A DNA stretch of 37,902 nucleotides, taken from Reticulitermes lucifugus (Eukaryota > Arthropoda > Insecta > Blattodea > Rhinotermitidae). The stretch lies in contig JAKCWW010000980.1 in the NCBI GenBank assembly GCA_026260175.1, positions 476 through 38,377 of the forward strand. Reading direction: 5' to 3'. The notes beneath the pieces are model-generated. The model was given only the letters and a program-made list of their open reading frames with translations, was not told where the DNA came from and did not search any database. How positions within the stretch are numbered: the stretch's first letter is position 1; the number at the start of each line of letters is the position of its first letter. A program made the translations under genes and the position numbers. This document shows, piece after piece, positions 19,626 to 28,674 of this stretch.

Positions 19626-20322
19626 ATTATTGTATACAAAGAGAAGAAAGGATTCCAACATTTTTTTTGCTCTTATGCACTTTTTCCTATGTAAGGGCCA
19701 TTCTGTTCACAAATGAGAAAGAATTGAACCCAACCATCTACAATTCGGATTGTTCTATGGGCCTGTTGAGTATAATTTTCTGATGGTGTTATGGAGATTA
19801 AAACGGAACATATTTAGGTTTTCTGTTCATCAAATGCACTGTAAAACTCTTAAATCAAATTTCTTTTGAAAATTGATTTAAATAAATTAGCTAAGGGTAT
19901 TAACCGTGCTAACTCTGTTTTGTAGAAGTACCCGTGTTAAACACACGTCTGTTTAAAATACGAACGTGCCATATTGCTTGAGATCCTGCTGTAAACAAGT
20001 TTCATTTTATTAAAAAAAAAAGCTCATATTTAGGACCGAATGTCGCAATTTTCGTGTTTGGCGCTATTACTTTGATATTTCAGTATTCGACATTTCACAA
20101 CGTATGAAATCAAAACGCATTGTTTCATGACCCATAAATGTGTCAGAACATGTGATTCTCAGTCACATGATTGGGATTAGCATTGTCAGACTTCAACAAG
20201 GGACCAGTCTCAATTACTTGCACTGAAGCGCAGTCTGGAGAAGAAAGACAATAGCGTTAAAGTAATAAAATGTGTATTTGTAAGACACAGATGTCAATAC
20301 AATGTAACACATGACAATTTTA
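19626..20322. other. Nothing recognised
   Basis: AT-rich sequence with poly-A/T runs and no assignable feature. Confidence 0.5.
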
Positions 20323-20792
20323 GGCGCGTTCGCAAAATTGCGACAAGCGACTATTCGCTTCCTCCTCTCTGTCCGCCCGTCCTTCCGTCTAACCGCATGG
20401 AAGAACTCAGATCTCACCGTACGGATTTTCATGAAATTTTATATTTGAGTATTTTTCCAAAATCTGTCGAGAAAGTTCAAGTTTCATTAAAATATGAGAA
20501 GAATAACGTATACTTTGCGTGAATACCAATATAGGCCCACATTTATGATATGTCGCTGAATTCTTTTTAGACTGAGAAATGTTTGAGACGAAATTGTAGA
20601 AAGAATCAAAACACACCTTTTATGCTCAATTTTTTCCCGAAAATTGTACCGTTTTTAAGATATGGAAAAATGTGGTAGAGCCAGGCAGGCCACAGACACA
20701 CGTTCAAAATACGTAACACTGCTTTTACACGGCAACAATGGTTACGCGAAGGCGCCTCAATGTTAAGTTATACGTACATTGCCTGTCTTGTT
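20323..20792 (-). repeat. ~500-bp repeat family, copy B
   Basis: The minus strand aligns end to end with 26620-27149. It starts ACAAGACAGGCAATGT, continues ACCATTGTTGCCGTG, TGTGTTTTGATTC and TTTTAATGAAACTTGAACTT, then a GACGGACGGGCGGACAG-type stretch, and ends AATTTTGCGAACGCGCC. Its left part has GGCGCCTTCGC, roughly inverted relative to the end, suggesting subterminal inverted repeats. No coding capacity is seen, so a non-autonomous element is likely. Confidence 0.8.
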
Positions 20793-20806
20793 AACATTTA
20801 GCCGAA

Positions 20807-21065
20807 CCCAGTGGCCGTGCGGTCTAAGGCGTGGGTCTGCGGCCGCTCGCTTGCTAGGATTGTGGGTTCGAATCCCACCGGGGGCATGGATGTATGTCTC
20901 TTCTGAATGTTGTATGTTGTCAGGTAGAGGTCTCTGCGAAGAGCTGGTCCCTCGTCCAGAGAAGTGCTACCGAGTGTGGTGTGTCTAAAAGGTGTGATAG
21001 TGAAGCCTCGAAAAATGAGGCGGCCTAGGCCCCCAAGGGGCTGTCGAGCCATTGGAAAAAAAAAA
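20807..21065 (+). repeat. tRNA-Leu-like SINE, copy 1 (full length)
   Basis: The head CCCAGTGGCCGTGCGGTCTA has an A box typical of tRNA-Leu/Ser, and GGGTTCGAATCCC (about 20864-20876) is a perfect B box. The body (GTTGTCAGGTAGAGGTCTCT, CGAGTGTGGTGTGTC, CGGCCTAGGCCCCC, GGGGCTGTCGAGCCAT) leads into a poly-A tail. It aligns along its length with the minus-strand copy at 21856-22096, and its head with the copy entering at 37842. A class II tRNA cloverleaf is not maintained, so this is not a tRNA gene. ORFs across it are shadows. Confidence 0.9.
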
Positions 21066-21524
21066 TTGACGAAGACAGTGAGAAGAATTGAGACAGCAGA
21101 AATATCTTCCCTGAGAGCGGTCGCAGGTTGCAGAATGACAGATCATAAAAGGAAAGAAGATATATTAGGGAATTGGGAAAAGCTGCTGTACATCAGTCAA
21201 CAGACTGCAGTAATAAAAGCTATCAAAATAAATGGCTAGAACGTTTACAAACGTCTGAAAACCGAAGCCTGGAACTGCTCTTTCGGGAAAAAAAAGAGAA
21301 AAAAAAACGTAGAGTAGGAGACGCTGGTATGTCCACAAGGAAGTTGTCTTCCCTGTAACTGGTACAGGATAAAGGCTTAATCCATGACGATGAGGCTAAT
21401 GGAGAATGAAAGGCCAATTTGCTCTTTTATCAATTCTAAATTTTAAATTTTTTGTTGGTACGTTATTATCTACCAGTACTTTTGCTTAAAATGATGACAC
21501 CCCTACTTTTCAGTTATTATTATC
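21066..21524. other. Nothing recognised
   Basis: A/G-rich with a purine run near 21287-21310. Short plus-strand frames have no recognised domain. Confidence 0.4.
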
Positions 21525-21813
21525 AAAGACCTTGGGGTACAACTTGATTCAAACTGCATTTCCACGTACATGTAGACTACATTCTCTCCCAATCCGTAAG
21601 GATGCTGGACTTAATACGAAACATAACCTATTCCTTTTCTACCTTTGGTATCTTGTTAGTATTGTATTTAACTCTAGTCAGCCCCAGACTTGAGTATGCC
21701 TCAACTGTGTGGAAGTCTGTAACATCAAGTGACATCAGAAAGCTGGAACGCGTTCAGCGGAAGTTCGTAGCCCTATGGCAAAATCGTTCCTTTACTCATG
21801 ACCATGTCACTTA
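21525..21813 (+). pseudogene. LINE (Jockey/CR1-like) RT C-terminus, left segment
   Basis: Reads KDLGVQLDS, a frameshift, LHFHVHVDYILSQSVRML, then YLTLVSPRLEYASTVWKSV, TSSDIRKLERVQRKFVALW and FTHDHVT before a stop. The KDLGV motif and the LEYAS-VW segment are diagnostic of Jockey/CR1 reverse transcriptases after the catalytic site. The next part of the ORF (FLKFL...) is found inverted at 22100-22330. Confidence 0.85.
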
Positions 21814-21855
21814 AAACATGTCACAGATTACGGCAGAATCTGTTGTAATTAAGTA

Positions 21856-22096
21856 ATTTATTTCTCATGGCTCGACAGCCCTAGTGGACCTAGGCCCCCT
21901 CTATGAGGTTCCTCGATCACACTCAAGACATACCACACTCAGAAGGACTCCTCTGGACGAATGATCGGCCCGTCACAGGGACCTCTACCTGACAACACGC
22001 AACACTCACAAGAGACAGACATCCATGCTCCCAGCGGGATTCAAATCCGCAATTCAGCAGCAGTAGACCCACGCCTTAGACCGCGCGTCCACTGGG
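21856..22096 (-). repeat. tRNA-Leu-like SINE, copy 2
   Basis: The minus strand begins CCCAGTGGACGCGCGGTCTA, has the B-box region GGATTTGAATCCCGC, and the same body as copy 1 (GTTGTCAGGTAGAGGTCCCT, GGGGGCCTAGG, GGGCTGTCGAGCCATGAG), ending in an AATAAATTA tail. It lies inside the inverted LINE segment. Confidence 0.9.
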
Positions 22097-22099
22097 ATC

Positions 22100-22335
22100 G
22101 GCTTGATGAAGTAAGAGGTATCCTAAAGAAAGGTTAGCAGTCGAAACACATCTAGCAGACGGACAGTCTTTACAAGTGACAGTAAACAGGGAGGCGTTTC
22201 TGAAATTACGAGAAAAACTCGAATACCAGTAATATCCAAAAGAGAATTAACAGAAACGAACAATAATGCATCAGGATGAAGTCTTCTGTCGTGCATGTTA
22301 TGAAGCTTAGAAATTTAAGAAAATCCTTGTTTAAT
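22100..22335 (-). pseudogene. LINE (Jockey/CR1-like) RT C-terminus, inverted middle segment
   Basis: The minus strand reads DFLKFLSF, a frameshift, NMHDRRLHPDALLFVSVN, LLDITGIRVF, then in the next frame RNFRNASLFTVTCKDCPSAR and CVSTANLSLG. These align with TLHDRRHQLDAILVINV and RNLRDFSLFHVSS...NCPSGRCVIAAN of the LINE at 13112-13740. It continues the protein that breaks off at 21813 but in opposite orientation. Confidence 0.85.
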
Positions 22336-22339
22336 TAAC

Positions 22340-22555
22340 TTATCTATGTTTTTTCAGGGTTTAGGGTTTGTGTCTCAGTGCTTTGTTTATATTGCTGTTT
22401 TCCTACTGCTGCCATATTGTTTTTGTTTTGTCTGTTTAGTGTTTCGTTTTTGTGTATTTGCACTGTTTTTGTGTTGTATCTGTGTTTTTGTGCTGTCTTT
22501 ATAATATACACTTTTGCTGTTAAGCCTGCACGTTAATAAATATCCATTTAATTGT
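22340..22555 (+). mobile_element. LINE 3' UTR, right segment
   Basis: A T/G-rich stretch ends GCTGTTAAGCCTGCACG, TTAATAAATATCC. The 3' UTR of the LINE at 13112-13331 (read on the minus strand) has the same plan and ends GCTGTTGATTCGGCAC, ATTAATAAACC. So this is the 3' end of the same family, in plus orientation. Confidence 0.6.
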
Positions 22556-22574
22556 TACTATAGTAGTAGTAGTG

Positions 22575-22631
22575 GGTCCCATTTTCAAGGATTCAAGGGT
22601 CAAAAACCCTTAAACCCTTGAAGATGGGACC
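22575..22631. repeat. 26-bp inverted repeat overlapping a hammerhead-like motif
   Basis: Arm 22575-22600 (GGTCCCATTTTCAAGG...) pairs with arm 22606-22631 (...CCTTGAAGATGGGACC) with three mismatches and a 5-nt loop. The right arm is box 1 plus the first half of the motif stem at 22618-22650, so the hairpin and the motif fold are mutually exclusive. Confidence 0.85.
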
Positions 22632-22655
22632 GATACGTTGTCCCGAAACGTCGGT
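22618..22655 (+). ncRNA. Hammerhead-like motif
   Basis: Box 1 TTGAAGAT (22618-22625), a perfect 5-bp stem GGGAC/GTCCC around loop CGATACGTT, then GAAAC and GTCGG. A GUC cleavage triplet would follow the GAAAC box. Box 1 starts with T instead of C. Confidence 0.4.
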
Positions 22656-22671
22656 AAAGGATTACCTTTCG

Positions 22672-22709
22672 GGTGGTAGTGGTAGTAGTAGTGGTGGTGG
22701 TAGTAGTAA

Positions 22710-22741
<32 letters not shown>

Positions 22742-22744
22742 GTA
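22672..22744. repeat. (TAG)n/(TGG)n microsatellite
   Basis: An interrupted run of GTA/GTG triplets; a shorter (TAG)n run is at 22559-22573 on the other side of the hairpin. Confidence 0.95.
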
Positions 22745-22919
22745 TAGTGATTCCTGACTAAATAATTCACGTGCCTAAGGTGTATGATTTAAATCAACAC
22801 TGTTATATTACTGTACATCAACAAGTGTACATATGTTGACTGCGCGTGGGCATTTATTTTCGTAAAGCAATTAATGGAGACACATACTTAACAAGATTCA
22901 CGTCTCCAGGGATTTCAAA

Positions 22920-23070
22920 CTATGTAAATTGGTAAACAGTTACCGACATTTCGGGTTACAAAGCCATGAATATTTAATAGCAAGCTCCTCCGAAACGGCA
23001 TTACTTTTGACCAGTCGACATGGTTTCATATCCTAGGAGACAGTACCGCTGTGAGAGTCTCAAATCTCGT
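22920..23070. repeat. Fragments of the hammerhead-motif/tail family
   Basis: The minus strand at about 22933-22962 reads CCCGAAATGTCGGTAACTG, TTTACC, matching the region after the stem at 22644-22670. The plus strand at 23026-23068 reads TATCCTAGGAGACAGTACCG, CTGTGAGAGTCTCAAATCTC, matching the tails at 14690-14890 and 17155-17275. Confidence 0.45.
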
Positions 23071-23096
23071 ACGTCACAGTCACAGTCACAGTCACC
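23071..23096. repeat. (CACAGT)n short tandem repeat
   Basis: About four units of CACAGT. The minus-strand ORF crossing it (23001-23411, with CDCDCD) is partly created by this repeat. Confidence 0.9.
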
Positions 23097-26000
23097 CTCT
23101 GTTACCAGCAGCTGACTGCGGGCTGTTGCAGTTCGCATGACGTGTGGTCCACACAGCGTCCCACTTAGATATCTTCGCCTTATTTGAACGCTGTAACAAG
23201 CGAGCGAGCGTTCCAGTCTTAGTTGTCTTACGAAGGTTTCCGCCATTGTAACCAGCATCCTTACATTACTTATCATAACTGCAGGGAGAGATTTTCCATT
23301 TTCTTTATAGGTATTTGGCTTTTTTATTTCTGCAGGGAAATGTCTTATTATGCGTTTATTCAAGCAGAAGTTAGAACTGCTGTACAGAGGAAAAGACTGG
23401 TTCACGAACACAAGAGAAATTCATATTCCTGACATATGTAACTCGAATTACTTATAGATACATGTAAACGGCATGTTTATTTGTAGTATTCGTAGAACTG
23501 CTGCTGAAATATCTCCAAAATCCGACGTTCGTGCAGTAGACTCAGACCAGTTAGAAAAAATGATACCAAATTAATAGTCGCTGATTTGGGCAAGAAACTT
23601 CCCTTTTTGCAACCCGAATCATTACCATGTTCACAACAGCTGTCCAATAATCGAAATGAATCCATCCACGCCTTCACACGCTATTTTTCTAAGGTATATT
23701 TTAATACTGTTCTCCCGCAACCATCCAAGTCTTCATATTATGTTTTCCTTAAACCTTTGCAAGTCGTATTGTGTGTGTATTTTTTGTCGCTATGATACAG
23801 ATAGGCCTACGTGTCACGTGTCCCGCTAGTCCTGTTCTTTATGCGGTCACTGTGCTAGCCTGCTCTATATGTAGGAGATAAATTATGAAACTTCTCACTC
23901 ATGCAGTATTGTCTGTTTCTCGTCATTTCCTCCATCATGAATCCAAGTGTTTTCCGCAGGCCCTTTTTTTCTCAGACTCCCTTAATATAGGACTGCCAGG
24001 GACGGTTTAAGGTCCGCAGTTTATGCGACTTTATGGGACCCCACATTTCCAGGTATCCCGAAAGGCTGGCTGTATTTGAAGTTATATGTCAGGTGTTCTG
24101 TGTGCATTGTCAGTTCGGGTCTAGTCTCAAATTAGGGCCCCCAAATTTATGTTTGCATTTGGCCCAGAAATTTCATAAACCGGCACTGGGAATAAGCTAT
24201 ATTTCTTCTTCCCTTAGGCCGAGATACGAAGTCTCACAGCCTTTGAAAATAACAGGTAAAATTGTAAAACTTTGTTTATAACACATTTAAGGAGCAACAA
24301 AAGAAACCCGTTTTATTCATGTACATGTTCCATCTTTTGTTATGCCTTTCTATATGGTATTTACTTTCGCTTTTGGCAAAAACGTCAACCAAAGAATTAA
24401 GGCCTCAAATAGTTATCCAGGTAATGACAACATTATATCACAGATTTTACAGGTGTAAATTTGATAGGCTAGCTGACCATTGCTACCTTGAGAACTACAC
24501 ACGAGGAGTACAAACTCAGTGGGATAAAGATTATACGAGTATAACAATGGACGATCGTGGTGTAGGTCGCTATATTAGCTGCCACATATACACGTATTAT
24601 GGTTATGTTTATGGCGTTATTACGTACTAAAGCAAAAGTCGTCTTCGAGATGGAAACAAAAGCAGTACAATAAATGTTATAGTATGGCTCAGGAATAGGG
24701 ACTGAGGTACAGACCAGTAATACACCTTAAATGATTTTGTTGCGACGCAGTGTGTATCAGAAATTAAAAAAAAATACTGCAAAATGGGTAGGTGTGTCTG
24801 TCCTGGTTTAATAATGCTTGCCGGTTTTTTTTCAAAACAGAACCTACAGGGCAGGAGTTTTCAGTCTTATTTGGGCAACGGGAAACTGAGAGAAGGTTAT
24901 AGTTTTGTAGCGGACACATTATGAACTTAAAGAAAAAGGAGAATTAAATAATTACTTTCTGGACATCTTTACACTTGTGTTCACATATAAAGACTCTTTC
25001 CAAAATATGTCTTATTTTGTCACACACTTTCTCGCAAAATATCCGTAATAAATAATAATTTATTCTCTTGTAAAATGTCACTGGCCATCTTTACACTCGA
25101 ACCACTCGGTTAATGTGACAACTAACATAGTCTGAACACTTATGACTTCTCGGTGCAGGGCACAGGTTCCTTTCGCAGTGCGAAGAATGCCTTGTAGTAA
25201 TTACTAATAGCTGAAATACTTTTGAGCCCCCCAGAACCCTTCCGTGATCACTGGGGTGCCTGCGGGCATAGTGGAGGATCACTGCTGCAGGACCCGCAGT
25301 ATGTATAAACACGGGCTGTAAGTAAACGGTTTATTTTTTCGCGTTCCCTGTTCAGAAACTGAAAACAGTTTTGGAAATGAGAAAGCTGCGTTACGAAGTT
25401 TGAAGTCACATTTAACGTGACCTATACACACCAAATTTTGGGGAGCTAGAATGAGAAGTTTCAAAATCGCAACTATTGTTTTCATCGTGTCTGTCCGCCT
25501 GCCCGTTTTTACGTCTGTCCGTTGAACAATCCGAAAGCTGATGAATTTATGATTATAAAATTTTATATTATAGATTTTATTGCAACTTGATATTGTGAAG
25601 TTTTAACTGAATTTGTCGACCGGTCTGGTTTCCAGGTTTTATTAAAATGGGACACAAATAACTGAAACTTTACATAAAGACCTAGCCTACGTGCATTTCA
25701 GCTGGCACCTCGAGAATAAGTCGTTAAATATTTATCGGAATAAAAAATTCATGTCCAATACAATTTTTCTGTAAACCTTGGCGATTTTTCAGATAATTGA
25801 TCGAAGAGAGCGCATTTGCCAGAATTGTTTCGCTATGCGTACATTTTGTAACCTGCTGTTTATTGACGGATGCGTCATGTGGACTGAAGACTTAAAATTG
25901 GACTAGTAAAAGAATCTTACATACTGTTCAAAAGAAAATGGGTATTGGAGGACGAACGAAACAGTAGACCAAAATAAGAGTAATCTTAGGAGATGTCTTT

Positions 26001-26619
26001 AAGGGTAGAGGTGGAAGTGAACTTGTCTGTGTTCTTAAGCACTGCCATGTGGAGACGTATGGATAGTGGAGGTAAACCTCCGCGTATTTCCCGCGGCACT
26101 AAATAGACATAAATAATCAGTTTTTCTTTGTTCCGGACGCTTTACAGTCTTGCAAAACGCCCCTTACTTCTTTTAAAGGAGACTAGCTGCGTCGCAAAGT
26201 CGTGTTTGAGGTTGTGGTGCAGAAAGAGATGCCTGTCTGTGCTGGAGTTGAACAGTACTTATGGTGATATAGCATGAGTATTTTTATATAATTCTGTGAT
26301 TAAACTACCAATACCTTGTCGATCAGAATTGTGCAGGTCGTCGTTTAAGAGCCCACTGCTTGATGCAAGTCTCTTCAGTGTAACATTACTGAATGTTTGC
26401 TAGATGGTACCAATACATGGAGCTCCTCAGCGTAACATGCGACTCAAAATTCAGAGAATCATTGGGAAAATGTTCGATGTTGGTTTTCTGCAGTGGGAAG
26501 TGTTTGGTCCCCCCCCCCCAGCTATTAGCTTCAGAAGAAGGGGAAGAAAGTCATTGAGAAATCGTGATGTTCACTGTCATTTTTTCGCGTTAACAATTTG
26601 CAGTCCTCCTCAGTATTTT
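23097..26619. other. 3.5 kb with no recognised gene
   Basis: ORFs up to 136 codons on the minus strand (23001-23411) and 103 codons on the plus strand (24319-24630) show no domain, conserved motif or convincing splice structure. A GTCTGTCCGCCTGCCCG-type stretch near 25490 resembles the GACGGACAG stretch of the ~500-bp repeat family in inverse orientation. There is a poly-C run at about 26509-26519. No gene is called. Confidence 0.4.
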
Positions 26620-27149
26620 GACAAGACAGGCAATGTTCATATAAACGTAACATTGACGCGCGTTCGCCTAACCATTGTTGTCGTGGAAAAACATTAAGTA
26701 TTACGTATTCTGAGTGTGTGTCTGTATTCTTGCCTTATTTATCCAGCATTCAATGCGCATGCGCCGTATTATATTGTCATCTGTGGCCTGTCAGACTGTA
26801 CCATTTTTTTCACATTATCTCACAAACTACATGATTTTCGGGAGAAAGTTATTGACCACGAAATGTGTGTTTTGATTTTCTCTACAGATTTTGTCTGAAA
26901 AATTTCTCATTCTAAAAAGAATTAATCAAGGTATTATTATAAATGTACCTAGGTTTTCATGTAAAGTTCCCATTATTCTTGTCACATTTTAATGAAACTT
27001 GGATTTTCTCGACATATTTTCGAAAATTCTGATCTCAAACTTCATGAAAATCCGTCCAGTGAGAGCCGAGTTCAGGCGGACAGACAGACGGAGAGACGGA
27101 CAGACATGGCGAAGTTAATAGTCGCTTTTCGCAAGTTTGCGAACGCGCC
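26620..27149 (+). repeat. ~500-bp repeat family, copy A
   Basis: Runs from GACAAGACAGGCAATGTTC to TTTGCGAACGCGCC, with an internal (GACGGACAGACA)-type stretch at about 27075-27105. It aligns throughout with the minus-strand copy at 20323-20792, and its last 40 bp with 17711-17750. GCGCGTTCGC at 26658-26667 is the exact reverse complement of GCGAACGCGC at 27139-27148, so the element may have subterminal inverted repeats. No coding capacity is evident. Confidence 0.8.
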
Positions 27150-28319
27150 GAAAAAGTACAGGAGACAAGATTCCTTTTATTGAACTCTGTTCTTAATAAA
27201 GAAATCTGCTGTCGTGTCCCTAAAATTCGAAATCCTAACAAGTACTACATCAATATATCGAAATGTTGTATTTAATTCCTTGTTACCATCGGCACAGCAT
27301 TGTATAAATCCTAGGGCTCCTGTTCAGGTGTTAATGCCGATATAAATACGTGAATGCACATGAATTGCTTCGTTCTGTTATTATTTAATAAGCTTACTAA
27401 AACAACACGTCTGTGTAGTGGAAAGATACCACGCCCATACAAAAACATTTTTTTTTATTTATCTCCGTGCTTGAATATTTGCCTGTGCTCTGCAAAAGGA
27501 CATTGACACAAACGTAGAATTTTCATTATCTCTTGAAATGTTGGTGTACAGTAATTGTTCAAGTGCAACAGACAGTTGGCGTCTGTGTCATTGTGTAATA
27601 TTCATGTCTGTTATTGGTTGCGCTTCACTAGTCTGCGTTGAAAGGAGGATTTCGCTTTGAACGTAGATTTAATTTATAGCTACTAGCAAAACGGATTTTC
27701 AAAACATGAACTTTGTAAACAGTAACAACTTTCAGATTCTCCACGTTGTCAGTTGTATAACGGAAGCAAGGCAGTTGTGTAATTCTGATATTACAATGGA
27801 AGTCTGTAGGAAATGCTTACGTTCTGATCAGTGGTTATGGAAGTTACGTGGTAACGGATTTTTAACTTCTTGGTGTCTCGACACATTCATGTCGTTTTAA
27901 CCATTTTGACAGTACTTTGTAATGTACTATTGAAGCAGGCTATTTCATATAAGATTTCTTGATTGAAATCGTGCGTGCTGTATTTTTCGTGAAAAAGGGT
28001 TATCAGACGGAGGACAGGCATCGACATAATCATAATGCACGTATATTGTATATAAACATGCGTAACGTTAGCTGTTTACATCAGTTAATGTACTTATTAC
28101 AGTTATAGTCGGCTTAGATCACAACGCGTGCTGGGCCGTCGCCTAGGACGGCAAACTTGGGGGGCAGGAAGAAAGAATAAAGTATTTTGACGACTGCACT
28201 TCACAGAACTGTCAATGAATTCTAGGACTGTTAGTGGGAGCATTCTACGAGTAAGTGTGTCGTCATAGGACACAAGTTTTAAATGATCCATAACCGTGCA
28301 TTGAGCAATTAGATATGGT
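27150..28319. other. Nothing recognised
   Basis: AT-rich; short ORFs only, no repeat assigned. Confidence 0.5.
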
Positions 28320-28420
28320 AGCTAAAACCAACAAATGCACATAAGTGTATGAAAGTATGTTATAAACATAGTACATTTCCGACATGTTTCGGCCACTCAT
28401 TTGGCCATCTTCAGGGAGGT
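28320..28420 (-). ncRNA. Hammerhead-like motif with flank, complete core
   Basis: On the minus strand: CTCC, box 1 CTGAAGAT (complement of 28407-28414), stem GGCC/GGCC around AAATGAGT, GAAAC, ATGTC, then GGAAATG. A three-pair helix I (TCC with GGA) and a GUC cleavage site are possible, making this the best hammerhead candidate in the window. CTGAAGA fits the CUGANGA consensus; the T after it is an extra base. The flank ends in ATGTGCATTTGTTGGTTTTAG, shared in part with 19228-19250. Confidence 0.5.
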
Positions 28421-28592
28421 GCGTTACAAAGGATGGATACATCGAGATATTACCAGTGCACAGATGTAAAATATTAAGTTTTAAAAATGCATGGTTTAAA
28501 TGCATATTAAAGATTTAAAGTACAGATAAGAATGTTTTGTGATTAATTCTAGTGTGTAACAAATGAAAGGGTCTGTATGTACATAGTATATA

Positions 28593-28674
28593 GTACGTCA
28601 CCATCCTGAAAAGAAAGAAATAAGTGTGTGTAGGAGGTTATTCTTATTTCTTTCCTTTCAGGATGGTGACGTAC
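28593..28674. repeat. Near-perfect 32-bp hairpin
   Basis: Arms 28593-28624 and 28643-28674 are reverse complements at 31 of 32 positions, with an 18-nt loop. The outer ends are GTACGTCACCATCCTG. The near identity implies a recent origin or maintained pairing. No copy elsewhere in the window. Confidence 0.95.

Noticed and set aside
20807..20880. Functional tRNA-Leu gene
   Set aside because: The A and B boxes are good, but the acceptor and anticodon stems are not maintained and it continues into a SINE body with a poly-A tail shared by two other copies.
23001..23411. 136-codon minus-strand ORF
   Set aside because: Partly generated by a CACAGT repeat (Asp-Cys runs) and overlaps repeat-family fragments; no domain.
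24319..24630. 103-codon plus-strand ORF starting with a hydrophobic segment
   Set aside because: Could mimic a signal peptide, but downstream sequence shows no motif, no dibasic pattern and no splice structure. Left uncalled, though it is the best of the unassigned ORFs.
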